Position numbers and translations under genes: made by a program. From contig OZ025244.1 in NCBI GenBank assembly GCA_964019155.1, forward strand, positions 11,513,155 to 11,577,154: 64,000 nt of DNA, written 5' to 3'. The DNA comes from Osedax fenrisi. Lineage: Eukaryota > Annelida > Polychaeta > Sabellida > Siboglinidae. The first letter of the stretch is position 1. Each line of letters opens with the position of its first letter. Below are positions 11,328 to 25,351 of the stretch, one piece after another. Under the pieces are notes generated by a model that made no database searches, was not told the DNA's origin, and was given only the letters and a program-made list of their open reading frames with translations.

Positions 11328-14300
11328 GATTTGATTTGATTTGATTGTTTATTTAAACACCGTAAAAATATAAAACGAATTACATTACTCAACAGTGTGT
11401 GATAAAAATGAAACAGATAAAAATAAATAAATATAACATGTTGATTTAAATAATTTAGATAAATAAATATAAAACAATATTAATATTAATGAAGTAAAAA
11501 CAATTTTACTTTACGTCGGAAAATATTGTAATTAATCTCACAACGTAATTTTGTCGGAAGTTTATTCCAGTTGGTAGGTGCTGACACACAGAATGATCTA
11601 CCCATAATGGTTTCATAGTTATATTTAGGTAAATTTAGTTTTACAGACTTGGCAGATCTAAGGGATGAGAGTGGTCGATAATAGGATATCCTTTCAGATA
11701 ATATATTAGATATATTTGAATAGATAAGATTGTGAACTAATAAAACAGATTTATGGAAGGCTCTGTCTTTTAAGGAAAGTATTTGTAATTTATGCTGGAG
11801 GGAGCTAATTGATATATGGTTATTGAATTTAATATTATGAATTGTACGAATAGATGATCTAATAATTTTATCAATTTTATTAGTCCTACATTTGGGTAAT
11901 CTATTATATAGTGAATTAACATAATCTAGGCGTGAAAAAACAAGAGAATTAATTAATATTTCACAAGTTTTATGTGTGATTAATTTTCTAATTGATTTTA
12001 TTTTATATAGTGATAAATTAGCTGATTTACTCAAAGAATTTATTTGTGGTATGAAAGATAGTTTTTCATCGAATATAACCCCCAAATTTTTAACTTTGGA
12101 TTTACTATTTATTTGAATATTATCTACATTGACTATTGGGAATCTATTCGGATAAATTGAAATATTAATTAATTCAGTTTTATTGGTATTAAGAAGAAGG
12201 TTATTTCTTAATAACCAGACATTTATGCTATCTGCACATAGAGAGAGTTCATTATTAATGGAAGATTGGTAGTGATATGGAATTTTTGACAAAAGTTGAA
12301 TATCGTCTGCGTATATAAAATACTGAATGTTAGGGAACGATTTAATTATGTATTTCAAAGGGCTAATATAAATTAGGAAAAGAAGAGGCCCAAGTACGCT
12401 ACCCTGTGGAACACCATGTGTCATACTCACCAATTCAGATTCACATTCATCAATGACAACTGAATAATATCTGTCTTCCAAATAACTTTTAATGAATACC
12501 AGAGCATTATTCGAAATACCAATTTCAGCCAATCGAACAAATAGGTTTTTATGTAAGATAGTATCGAACGCGGAAGTTAAATCTAGTAAAAGTAATTGAG
12601 CTACGTGATTCTCATCTAACGATTTGAGAATAGAATCAGTTACCATATTTAATGCAGTTTCTGTTGAATGGGAGGGCCTGAAAGCAGATTGGTTTGGATC
12701 ATAGAGGTTATTTGTAACCAGGTATTCAGTAATCTGTTTACATATGATTCTTTCTAGAACTTTACTAATTATAGGCAGTTGAGATATTGGTCTGTAATTT
12801 AATAGTACACTAGTGTCAAGGGTAGGCTTTTTAAGTATAGGAATAATCATAGATTTTGTATAGCATTGGGGAAACGTATTGGATGTAATTGAGTCACATA
12901 TAATTTGATGAATAAATAGATAAATAGTATTTAATATATTTTTCATAGAGGATAAAGGTAGAGGATCATTTTTCGAACTGGATTTCGTTTTTATTATATG
13001 GTTATATATCTCAACAGTTGTAGGTAGACAAAATGAATTTAGACTGGTGTTAATAGTATCATATGAGTTAGTAGAAAAAGAAATTTGAAAATTAGAGTAT
13101 TGGGATAGTTTATTATGTATTATATTACAAGTATTAATTAACTTATCAGAAAAATGCTTTACAAATTTATTACATAATATATTTATAGGAATATCTGGAT
13201 AATTGTTAATCTTTTGTCTACCCAGTAGAGTATCAGTTAGACGATATAAATCTCTAGAATTACCAGATAAATTAACAATTTTATTCCTATAGTATATTTG
13301 TTTAGCTTTAGATATTGAGTGCTTATAAAATTTGCGTAAATTTATAAAATAAGTATAATTATTTAAAGACTTATTTGCATTATATTTCTTTTCCGCATTA
13401 CGGTATGATCTTTTAATTGAAGATAATGTTGAATTAAACCAAGGTGATTTAGGCCGAGGAATAATTGTTATCTTACTTATAGGCGCATGGATATTAAGTA
13501 TACTAATAAGAGAATTATTCAGAAAGTCAGCTGTTAATGGTTCACTACTTATTGTAGCTAAAAAGTCAGACTGAAATAATTCATAATCTATTGCTGATAA
13601 TTTCCTATAATAGCGCAATACTTCACGTTTAGGTAATGTCATTTCAATGTCTAAGGTAAACTGTATAGCATAATGGTCTGTTATTAGATTAGATATTGTA
13701 GGATGTGTAATAGTAAACGAAGGATAAGGTGGGGTAATCACCAGATCGAGTATATTATTTTTAATGTGAGTTGGTGAGGAAACATGCTGAGATAATGCTA
13801 AAGTATAAATAAGATTAGTGAACTCTGCATGATAAGTCTCTATAGAGCCAAAATGGTAATTAAAATCTCCAAGGATCAAATAATTAGTTGAATCAAGTGA
13901 ATGAATAAGATCATAGAATTCATCACCAAATAGTGAACATGATTGGATAGGTGGGCGATAAATACATATTAATTGGAGATTTGATGTAGATGTAATAGCA
14001 AGGTTAACCAATATACCATCAGAATAACTGAAAGACAGTGAATTGTATGATTTTATACGAAAATTACATTTAATTAATATCCCAACGCCGCCACCCCTGC
14101 GACCATTTAATCTAGGAGAAATTAATAGGATATAATTTAATTGTTTTAACTGGGAAAATATAGGACTATCATCATTTGAGATCCAAGTTTCAGTAAGGGC
14201 TACTATATCAGGTTTAGAGGTTAATAATAAGTCAATTAGGAGATTTATATTAGATTTCAGTGATCGAATGTTTAAAAGTATTATTTTAATGTTAATATTA

Positions 14301-14517
14301 GACGTACTATTTACTTTAGAATGTTTCTGTAAACTAGTATTAAGTCATGCGGTATTAGATGAGTCAGTTGTATTAGATAAATCAGTTGTATTATTTGAGT
14401 CAGTTCTATTAGATGAGTCAGTTGTATTAGACTTTAGATAACCAGTATATGAATATTCCCATAATTTGAACATGCTACTTTCAGGTTCAAACGGATATGA
14501 TATATATCAGGTTCAAT
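11326..14517 (-). mobile_element. LINE A: near-intact L2-like non-LTR retrotransposon
   Basis: A 3.2-kb element on the minus strand with a short 5' leader, one long ORF2, a 3' UTR of about 140 bp and a tail of about four AATCA-type repeats (11326-11345). The left side borders (GAT)n and the right side borders the long (ATG)n array. That is what insertion into a pre-existing (ATC)n tract would leave. No ORF1 is present, so the copy is 5'-truncated or the family is single-ORF. One premature stop separates it from a continuous reading frame, so it is a comparatively young copy. Confidence 0.85.
11486..14473 (-). pseudogene. LINE A ORF2: AP endonuclease-reverse transcriptase
   Basis: About 995 codons from an ATG at 14473 to the stop at 11486. 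A single in-frame TGA (14345-14347, codon 43) follows a TTDSSN-rich leader. The N-terminal apurinic-type endonuclease shows LLNIRSLKSN, ALTETWIS, GGGVGILI, LGDFN and TDH. The RT shows NYRPISQLP, QSAFRPSHSTETAL, LLLDLTSAFDT, HGVPQGSVLGPLLF and the catalytic YADD. The C-terminus ends with RSFCVSAPTNWNKLP, typical of L2/CR1-group LINEs. It would nick target DNA and prime reverse transcription there. Translation could restart downstream of the stop, but the endonuclease N-terminus would need another ATG. Clade call is from motif resemblance only. Confidence 0.9.
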
Positions 14518-15430
<913 letters not shown>

Positions 15431-15782
15431 ACTTTTGTAAAGTACGTTATATATACTACCTAATATATACACTTTACCTATATATACGCTCTACCTACAT
15501 ATATATAAGTATAATATTTATTTGTCAAGTTTTAGTTCATATTTCCATTGGTAAAATATTTAAAGAGAATATCAGTGAATATATAGAACATTTATCGTAT
15601 TTGCGTTTTATATATATATATATATATATAGGTATATGTGTGTATGTGTGTGTGTATGTGACATTTTATTACGATTGAGCATACATAATATCTGCAGAAT
15701 ATATATTAGCATATAAATGACAGGGGTCAATGATTCAGTTAGACATTATATGCATGTGATATTTCGCCACTCATGATATGAG

Positions 15783-15819
<37 letters not shown>

Positions 15820-15929
15820 TCGTATACATACACATATACAACGCACAAGGTACAATTCAAATTAAACATTACACACTATATATAGTCTATTATAATATTT
15901 AACTTTAACTACACATATTAACTTTTTGT

Positions 15930-15973
<44 letters not shown>

Positions 15974-16194
15974 TATATATCTTAGAATATCTCGCAGAAC
16001 TACCACCAATATCTACTATAGTAAGCTATAGCAAAATATACCCCCGACATCAGTTGATGACGTGTAATTCTGATGATGCGCTAACGTTATGTAATGTATT
16101 CCATTGTTATCTGCGTATAACCACCACGTGATACTATTTAATAGAAGACTCACTTGCTATTATTGTCCCAATAACAGTATATATGTGTATACGC

Positions 16195-16226
<32 letters not shown>

Positions 16227-16709
16227 CATTGCTTGTTCATTTATGATGTATATGTATCGTGTTATATGTTAACACAAGAATTCTTGTTGTGAAGTCTTCA
16301 ATAATGGTTTGCTATTTAGTAAGACGTTAAATATAGATGAATCTCCTATAGGTTACCATGTAAATAAAGCCCCTTGCTGTTGCGCAGGTCTTTAAACAAT
16401 ACACGAATACGCTACCAGTACGACATGTAATAACGGTATAACGCTAAGTGCGTGCATATTAAGTGTTGGCGGGCTAGCGTTACACCACTATTGCATAATT
16501 AATAATGTATCACGTGATATCACGTACTGTTACGTAATCTAAGCGTTACGTAATAACTGATTAGTGATTCATTTGAATACATCTGTTAATTAGGTTACCA
16601 ATTAAAATGTTGTGTTACATATTAATATTCTGCATTACATTATACATAGTTACATAATCATATTGTAGCGTAGTAATGCACCTTATTTTATATACAAATA
16701 TATATATAG

Positions 16710-16748
<39 letters not shown>

Positions 16749-17056
16749 TATATATACGATATAATACAATAGTTGTACTTATAAGTATATTATACATTAT
16801 ATATAGGTATATATATTTATAGAATATCAATATACAAATATAAAAGTAGGGGGGATTATATAATATAGGTATATATGGTATAGTGATTACATTATTGAAT
16901 AATTAATGACGAATACCTAACGAAGGAATGATACCGGAAGTTCACTGATTAATCGATTACATCACGTGTATCGATATTTCATCTATAGGCAGGGTTAGCC
17001 TATTTATACACGTACAAATACTGAATGCGATTGTAAGAGAATTATATACGGAGGTG
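15431..17056. other. No gene seen; AT-rich with (TA)n tracts
   Basis: TA tracts lie near 15789-15817, 15941-15967, 16199-16220 and 16709-16760. The remaining sequence shows no recognisable coding pattern. Confidence 0.6.
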
Positions 17057-17273
17057 GTATACTTTGGTAGTAACTAATATGGTAGTGGTAGTGGGGGTAG
17101 TGGTGTTAGTAGTAGTGGGAATGGGGATAGTGGTAGTGGTGGTAATGGGGTAGTTTTGTTAGTAGTAGTGCTAGTGGTCGTAATGGGGTAGTGGTATTAT
17201 TAGTAGGGTAATGGTGGTAATGGGGGTAGTTGTAGTAGTAGTAGTGGTAGTGATGGTAATGTAGTAGTCATGT

Positions 17274-17307
<34 letters not shown>

Positions 17308-17378
17308 AGTGGTGATAATGGGGGTAGTGGTGTTAGTTTTAGTTTTAGTTGTAGTGGTAGTAATGGGGGTAGTGGCAG
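17057..17378. repeat. G/T/A-rich low-complexity tract (GTA/GTGGTA)n
   Basis: An imperfect array of GTA, GTG and GGTAAT blocks. It has repeated GGG to GGGGG runs on the + strand and a pure (GTA)n core at about 17275-17301. The G runs are spaced closely enough that quadruplex formation is possible. Confidence 0.9.
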
Positions 17379-18398
17379 TGATACATTATCGTGTATGTCC
17401 CGTCCTCTACATATTAAGATTACGACGCTTAAAATACGTACGTCATTCGTTACGTGTTAAAGGTATATAAGTATGAAATATCGACACAATCGTATATCGT
17501 TTAACTAAAGTAGTACAGTACACGTGCAGCACCCGTACTTGATACACATCTTGGTATTGTATGTATATCACCATGGTTACGTGCGTACACACACGCATTG
17601 TCTAGTTTCTAGTGCACGGTAGCTATTGTTAAGCGCGCGCGCGTGTGTGTGTGTGTGGTTACAGATATATCGTGAGATAAAAGATAAGAGATAATGGTAT
17701 AATACACGGCGTACACTGTAACAATACATTTCTACTAATTAGTCTAGTTAAATTAGATTACTTACCTATAGGTACTGATTTCTCTAAAGTGTATTCGCAC
17801 GTATATATATATAACTGTATTTATATTCGAATTTGTATAAGAATACGATACTATTGGTAATACTATTAAAAGTATATATAGAGAGAGGGTATACTCTATA
17901 TATACCCTATAATCCATAGTTTAAAAGGTGTTTTTTAACATATTTTCCGTAATATTTAAATGCTAGGAGTATTTATTATTACAAAATACAATAGCCATAT
18001 AGCGTTGCACGCGAGGGCAGCATTCACAGGAAGTGGTGTTCCCTCTGATACCACGGTAGTCGTTACCCTTAGTTCACCATACCTCGTGGATACGCTGTAC
18101 CATGTTGAATAGTTAACGCTTACCTCTAACCCCGAATACTCAACCCTATAGGGTATATAACATCTATAGATGTCCGATTTAGTAAGTTACCGAGTGCATG
18201 CGATTATTCTTTCTTATATAGTTCCGACACTATTACACAAGATGTACGTGTACCACAGTATATTCATGTATACGCGTATATTCACTTATAAATCACAATA
18301 TATTGAAATATTATACATATATACTATAGTATACACATTATATAACATAATGTACACATTATGTTATATATTACAATATATTAGATATTGGTTTCAAT

Positions 18399-18438
<40 letters not shown>

Positions 18439-18889
18439 ATACGTATGATATTATTAATAGATATATAAGCGAACCGGTCGCAGTCAGATACGCAGAAATA
18501 TCAAGGTCACCACCAATATCCGTTATCAATATCACTGGCGGCGTAATATATCGTTATTCTCGTAAGTTATCGAAGTATATCGTAAGTTATCGCGCTTTCT
18601 CGCGTCATTCTCTCTCTCTCCCTCTCTCTCTCTCTCCCTCTCTCTCTCTCGATGTATAAAGTCGTGCATCGCACAGCGAGACGCACAATATTCGTATTGC
18701 ATCAGCATGTGCGTCTCACACACTGATGCAATACGAATATTCTCATTGTATTATTAATTATGATTTAATTATAGATATATAACTATCATATATATATATT
18801 GTATTAACTAAATGTTATATTATAACACACTATTTATAAATAAATAAATATACACAATCACTTGTCATTACCATATATGGTATACCAAA
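17379..18889. other. No gene seen; (GC)n(GT)n, (CT)n and (TA)n tracts
   Basis: Contains GCGCGCGCG(TG)n at about 17632-17657, a (TA)n near 18402-18434 and a (CT)n tract at about 18607-18650. Nothing matches a protein family. Confidence 0.6.
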
Positions 18890-20185
18890 GAAAGGTATCC
18901 TGCAATTATACAAGAACTATCGTACCATCACCCTCTTAAGTTATCCAAGTAAAGTATTGTTAAAAGTTATTTTAAACAGATTAAGACCTCAATCAGAAAC
19001 AAGTATAGCTGAAGAACAAGCATATTTTCGAGCGGGAAGAAGAGCAAATGAACTGATCTTTAACTTAAGTATATTTTGCGAGAAATATACTTACCATCAA
19101 CAGTATCTATGTATTCTATCATGTATTCATTAATTTTGAGAAAGCTTTCGATCGTGTATGGCATGAAGTACTCCGTGATACTATAACGAATTGTAATATA
19201 TATCATGATATATTACGTTCTATAGAGGTATTATATAAGAGCTCTACTATCGCAGTATATAAAAATAGAGCTATTGGTGATTGGTTCGATACAAGTGTTG
19301 GAGGAAGGTAAGGATGTTTGTTATATCCGACTCTGTTTAACATGTATCTTGATCGAATATATGCTCTGGATGGTCATATTATCACTGTAAGTATAGGAGC
19401 CAGATCAATAATACATCTTAGATTCGCAGACGATATTGATGGTCTTGCTGGGAGGGAGGAGGAACTGCGACAACTAGTGGAGAGACTAGAGAATACATCA
19501 ACTGACTATAGAATGGAAATTAATGTTGATAAAACTAAAAGATGACAAACACTCCAGTCGGAGTGATTACCAGTATTACAGTGAACAATCAAGCTATAGA
19601 GGAAGTTCAGAACTTCATATACCTAGGTGCCACAATAAGCGAAGAAGGTTCGAGAACTGAAATAATACGTAGAATTGCACAATCAACAGATATATTAACG
19701 ACATTGAAAACCATATGGAAAGACAAAAATATAGCGTTAAAATCAAAAATCCGTCTAATGCGCTCACTTATTGTATCCCTATTTCCTTGTACCTTAGAAA
19801 GCCGGACACGTACATCATATCTACAGCGCATACTCCAAGCATTGTAAATACGCTGTTTCAGGAGACTCCTTAATATTAATTACACGGATCATATTACTAA
19901 TAAAGAAGTGATGAGCAGAATAAAGCTAGAAATTGGCCAATACGAGGAATTATTTTCTACTGTTAAGAAGAAAAGCTAAAATGGTACGGACATGTAACAC
20001 CTTCAACGGTCCTTTCTCAAACTATACTACATGTTACAGTGAGAGGTGGTCGCAAACGTGGTGGTCAGCGTAAACGGTGGCAGCATAACGTAGCAGAATG
20101 AGGGCTTCCGAATCCTTAATGTTGACAGGCGATATAAGTAGGTGGCGAGAATTTGTTTGAAAAGCCATGATGGCGCCTCTATAGA
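18890..20185 (+). pseudogene. RTE-like LINE reverse transcriptase, eroded
   Basis: Fragments in several + frames line up in the order of a non-LTR RT. They are IPKKGILQLYKNYRTI, AEEQAYFRAGRRANELIFN, FEKAFDRVWHEVL, GCLLYPTLFNMYLDRI, the active-site FADDIDGLAG, INVDKTKR, NFIYLGATISEEGSRTEI and KIRLMRSLI. A C-terminal tail follows with KWYGHVTPS and GGRKRGGQRKRW, then WREFV and MMAPL. This tail is typical of RTE-like endonuclease-reverse transcriptases. At least four stops or frameshifts are present (for example near 19130, 19310 and 19545). No endonuclease part is seen, so the copy is 5'-truncated. Confidence 0.8.
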
Positions 20186-20476
20186 GGTAAAATACCACAC
20201 AGAGGTCACGTGATAGGTAAATGTAAACACAGTGATTAAAACACTAAATATATTGTAGCTATTACATATTAAGAATATTTATTATAAACATATTTATGTT
20301 ACATGATAACATTATATAATTCGAGGTAATAGAATTATGCCTAAATTATATGCAAATGTATTTAGTATAGGTGCGATATTATCTGGAATTCTAATCATCA
20401 TATATGATGGAGAAATTCACTTACGAATATAAGAATACATGAATATATTAACCTTATATGAATATTTATGAATGTG

Positions 20477-20512
<36 letters not shown>

Positions 20513-20539
20513 TACATATATAGATAAATATAGCAATCG

Positions 20540-20582
<43 letters not shown>

Positions 20583-20988
20583 TAGTACACTATTATCATT
20601 TATATTATGTAATTGATATGCCATGTGTTTTATCTCTCCCTATTCCATGGTGACTTCTGGGCTATGTTCCTGGTCCCTTATAAGTCCTTATTTATATCCT
20701 ACTGATCACAGTCTCCCTATTCCATAATGTCCTATATAATACACGTATACCATGTAACATTGTGAACTAACATAGCGAACCGTTGTATACAATGTTATAT
20801 TATTTCTCGAAAGCATCTTGCTATTAAATAGTTATTTTTGTTACTTATTATAATATGTAAGTAAGCACTTAAGTATTTAAGTTTATATATATATATATAA
20901 ATATATATATATATAAGTAATTAGTGTATTATATAATGAGTAGACACAAATAATCTTTAATAGCATGATTCATTCTAGAAAAGATACC

Positions 20989-21034
<46 letters not shown>

Positions 21035-21400
21035 GACCAATAGTTACCATCGAATTGATAACCCCCCAGTAGATGATCCCCGAACTTAGGATATTAAAAT
21101 CTAGAGATTTACACGATTAAATTAGGGTTTATTTAAAAGAATTCTTCATAACATCTCCTATCAATATTATAATAATTTTATAATACCACTCCCCTAAAAT
21201 GTATCCAAATATGGTAATATTAGTAAGGTTTAAGTTTTATTTCTATATATCAATATGTTATCTGAATACAAATTATTTCTCAAACCGTATACTGCCAAAT
21301 ACATTTAACGGGCTCCAAATTCTCCAAATTATATTATTATAAAATACGATGCACTTTTAACCTCATACTCTTAATCAGCACCATTTTCCACCTCCTCCTC
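20186..21400. other. No gene seen; AT-rich with (TA)n tracts
   Basis: TA tracts lie at about 20477-20509, 20545-20578, 20881-20916 and 20994-21026. No coding similarity is recognised. Confidence 0.6.
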
Positions 21401-21535
21401 CTCATCCTCCTCTATTTATCTTCTTACTATTACTTACTCCCATATTCCTCCTACTCCTCAATTTCCTTCAACTCCCATCTTCATATTATTTCACATCCTA
21501 CTTTCCTAGTTTCCTTCTCCCCATCCTTCAACTCA

Positions 21536-21778
21536 ACCCCATCCACCATCCACCTCCTCCTCCTCTCTACATATCCCAACCACCCATCCTCCTCCTCCTC
21601 CCTCTACATATGCCAACCACCCATCCTCCTCCTCCTCCTCCTCTCTACATATCCCAACCACCCCATCCTCCTCTTCCTCCCCTCTACATATCCCAACACA
21701 CATCCTCCTCCTCCTCTCTACATATGCCAACCACCCATCCTCCTCCTCCTCTCTACATATGCCAACCACCCATCCATA
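21536..21778. repeat. Pyrimidine-rich minisatellite upstream of SYT7 exon
   Basis: Five imperfect units of roughly 40-53 bp, each with CTCTACATATGCCAACCACC or close variants followed by (CCT)n. Length differences come from the (CCT)n part. The array ends about 40 bp before the SYT7 exon and supplies a strongly pyrimidine-rich upstream region for its 3' splice site. The Pro-rich open frame across it is not a gene. Confidence 0.9.
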
Positions 21779-21818
21779 ACAGGAAGGAGGTAACGCCCAC
21801 TCCCCGTTCAAACGTCAG

Positions 21819-21910
21819 CTGACAGCGGACACCGGATACGAAGATGCGATCTCTATCGACAATCAGGATATCGCCGAGTACGATCATAATCTCGGCAAGA
21901 TACAATTCAG
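21819..21910 (+). CDS. SYT7: Synaptotagmin-7-like, exon ending the linker before C2A
   Basis: Internal coding exon of a synaptotagmin, a vesicle or plasma-membrane calcium sensor for regulated exocytosis. From the acceptor CGTCAG the frame reads LTADTGYEDAISIDNQ, then DIAEYDHNLGKIQF. It ends at the donor CAG/GTAGGC with two bases (AG) of a serine codon completed by the exon at 53147. The NLGKIQFS ending is the conserved entry to the first C2 domain in SYT7. The acceptor could also be six to seven bases downstream (CTGACAG); I prefer the first because it keeps phase 0 and follows a pyrimidine-rich region. Upstream exons with the transmembrane segment were not found. Confidence 0.8.
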
Positions 21911-23174
21911 GTAGGCGTGGTCACGTACATCACGTGCCCATATCACCTGTCAATCATCGTAATGCGACAATAAACAGCTTAGTTAAATAGATACGCTATG
22001 TTTATATATAAACTACGTATCTATTTAACTACGTTGTTATATAATTCATTCGTGATTGACAGCTCATCTAAGTGATATCGACGGCGTATATCTATGTAGT
22101 GTGTATTCGGATACACTACTTTAGATTACTAGAGATTATCAATAGAGTAACACCTAGCTTTTGCATGTATTCATGTATATGCATTACTATTATGTGTGGT
22201 TTATTATCACATACAATTTGCTTTTAAAGCCATTCAAGTATTATACTTTAGCATTATATTATAATATTTAAATGATATATAATATATATATTATGTATAT
22301 ATATTTATATATATATATTCCATTTTTGGTTATCTTTAATTAAAGATTCATAAAAATCTCTGCATACATTAGTTATATGTATATAGTTATAGTTATATAT
22401 AACTTCAAATTCGTTTGATTATTTGTATTCGCTTCACGGTAAAATAAAGCCGCCATTCATTCACATATATACGATCGCAAAGTTTACGTATTCGGTAATA
22501 ATACGAACGCGTGATAAGTAATAGCATGACGTAATAATATCACGTGCGTGCATTATTATTAATACGGTTACGTAACTTTACGCCTAGGTAAGTGAATAAT
22601 GGCATCGGACGTACGACGTACATTAGATTAAAGACAATCCGCGGACGACGACGACGTCGTGTGTGGTCCCGTCACACGTAGTCGTAATAGCGTTACAATA
22701 ATAGAATTAAGGTGGATTATACATCGGCGCCTCGTGTTACGTCATCCACTATGATGTAATCCGCGCGGATTACGCAAGGACACGCGTGTGCGGCGCGTTA
22801 TTTATGGATTATTAAAAATAATATATATATATATGATTTTAATATATACATATCCATAAATAGTGTATTATTTAAATATAATTATATATATATATAAATC
22901 GGAATTATATTAAAAAAATTTTAAAATATGAAAGAATATTCATTCGATTAAACCCGAAAAAATTTACATCGAATAACATATAAATATATATATTTAAATA
23001 CATATACATTTAAATATATATACTTTAAATATATATAGTACATATATAATGCCAAATATTATTCTATACTAGTATCATCAATTATAATAATAGGTATCTA
23101 TGATGGATACAACATATAGATATAAATGATAGTTTACCGTGAGATAAGACAATATATATTTATAATGATCGATG

Positions 23175-23221
<47 letters not shown>

Positions 23222-24319
23222 ATTATTAAAACTTACATTTATCTGTAAGGCATCTAAATATAACATACATATAAATACTTATAGTGATAACAATACATTT
23301 TAAAAACATTATAAATAAGTTCAGTTCTATAAAAGGGAGGGGTATAAATCAAACATAGGTCGGGTAGATGTACAGTAAATATCCATGGAGAAAGTTATAG
23401 TGATATATCGTCTTCTTAACCTATTACTTTAATGGTTATTACTATTAATAGTTGTTACTTTAATAGGTGTTACTATTACTAGTTGTTACTAGTAATATTT
23501 GTTACTATTAATAGTTGTAATTATATAGCTGTTACCCCGACAACTTGAATATCTACGATATATTATATTACCCATAGGTAAATAATTTAATAAAATTATA
23601 TTAATTGTTTCAATTAACTAATTCTATAATATAAAAAACTAAGAATTTAAATTAGTCATATTTCTAATGAAGAAAGATTGTTATACGAAAGTTATATCAA
23701 ATAGTAGAAAATCTAAAATAAGTATCCAAGTTAACATTGTATAGAAGATAATGCGTATAGTTGGGAGGGAGTAACGTGTATATGATTTAGATATTGTCTA
23801 CATGTAGATATTGGATAAGTAGGTATAGTTACTTATAGTTAACTATATATAGTATTTCTATAAGACCACATATAAGTGTTAGCTGATATGTTAGATGAGA
23901 GGATAACACATCAAAGTGAGGCTGGCTGAGTAAATATATACATACTTGTTTCTACTATGGTATAATACGTATATAATAAGTATATACTATAGTACAACTA
24001 TATATAGTTATATAATTTCCCTACCAAATATGGTAAGAAAATATATACAATATACCTATTTATGAATAATGGGATTAGTTTTGAGTGATAATCAAGTGTA
24101 AACTTTATATGAGGAATGTGTCACTCAACATAAGTATTTGTGAAATGTTATAAATCATTCGTTCGTATTTATTGACAATTTGTTGATTGACACATGATTT
24201 ATGTTGATATTATATAACATGTTAGTACCATAATATAATCTAGTTATTTACATATATAATCACAATATGAATGCTAACGAATACACATTTACAATATCGT
24301 TTTTATTTATCCTACATAT
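21911..24319. other. SYT7 intron; no other gene seen
   Basis: Start of a 31.2-kb intron. It holds a CpG-rich patch at about 22540-22800 with a perfect 18-bp palindrome (GTAATCCGCGCGGATTAC, 22756-22773), a (TA)n at about 23177-23217 and TTACTATTAATAGTTG-type short repeats at about 23440-23530. The remainder is AT-rich without coding resemblance. Confidence 0.6.
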
Positions 24320-24405
24320 AATGCAGCGTTATATGATATAGGTTAAATAAAAATGGAATCTAAAAATGTTGATTCATTAACCTCTATTAACGCTGCATAT
24401 ATTAT
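24320..24405. repeat. Imperfect inverted repeat around ATGCAGCGTTA
   Basis: The left arm contains ATGCAGCGTTATATGATA and then GGTTAA. The right arm carries TTAACC and TAACGCTGCAT in inverse order. The arms are about 30 bp and the spacer is also about 30 bp. Origin unknown. Confidence 0.7.
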
Positions 24406-24454
24406 ATAATTTCATATTCATGAGTTCGTTTTCTAAAATCAAGTAAGCTGAAGT

Positions 24455-24800
24455 ATAGGTCATTACGTCATTAACCATGGCTGATGTGACGTAATAGAGA
24501 GATACGCTGTGAATGGATTGATCGAATAGAGGCAGGGAGGGTGTTACATAATGATGGAATAATATAACCGAAGACGCGTTTATGATAATTTAGGTATGCG
24601 CCATGAGGGCAACTTAGGGTAATATCGGCAATTGAACGTAAGGAAGTTAACGGGAGTTTTAGTATTATTATGGAAGTCAAATAAGGAGGAGAAATATACT
24701 ATATTGTTTTATGAACGAGTGATAAAAGGTGTAGGAGGAACATTTTTTAGGGAACCATGGTTCCAACTGAAGTTGGAGAGGAGTTGGTGGGAGTCTATAA
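24455..24800 (-). pseudogene. LINE ORF2 C-terminus (L2/CR1 group)
   Basis: The minus strand reads a decayed segment with HLLSLVHKTI, PPYLTSIIILKLPL, LRSIADITL, RVFGYIIPSLCNTLPASIRS and a terminal stop near 24471. Order and spacing match the C-terminal module of L2/CR1 LINEs (P.YL..LL, R.LRS, SF..AP..WN.LP..IR). Only the last 100 or so codons remain. Confidence 0.6.
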
Positions 24801-24902
24801 TGGAATGATTAAACCGATTATGTGAGAATATTGACCATAAATGAAAACAGGAGGAAAATAATAATAATTAGACGGGATATTGAAGAGTGGAGATTTTGAA
24901 GA

Positions 24903-24904
<2 letters not shown>

Positions 24905-24946
<42 letters not shown>
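24905..24946. repeat. (TA)n microsatellite
   Basis: A pure TA run just upstream (on the minus strand) of the decayed LINE end. Confidence 0.9.
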
Positions 24947-24952
<6 letters not shown>

Positions 24953-25297
24953 TAATATATACACATTTATGTATAACAACCACTCAATAATAGATAAGAA
25001 TATAACCATAGTGAAATTAAAACCGCAACTAAAATAAAGATAACAATGTCCTCATTGTTAACGCGAACTGAATATCGTGCACGTGAAAGCATCTCCTAGT
25101 CTACTTGGATCACAGAGCCTATAGAGCCTCACCTAGTCTACTCGGATCACAGAGCTTATAGAGCTTAGTGCATTCATAGCTACAACTACTCGATACATAT
25201 GTATATAATGATATAGTTGCGTGTGTATTACCTTTATAATAGAGCATGTATGATTATACATATTTACGATAATGTACATTGTACAAGTACATGTACA

Positions 25298-25351
<54 letters not shown>

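Noticed and set aside
21610..21822. Proline-rich open frame
   Set aside because: It is a reading of the (CCT)n minisatellite in a different frame from the SYT7 exon.
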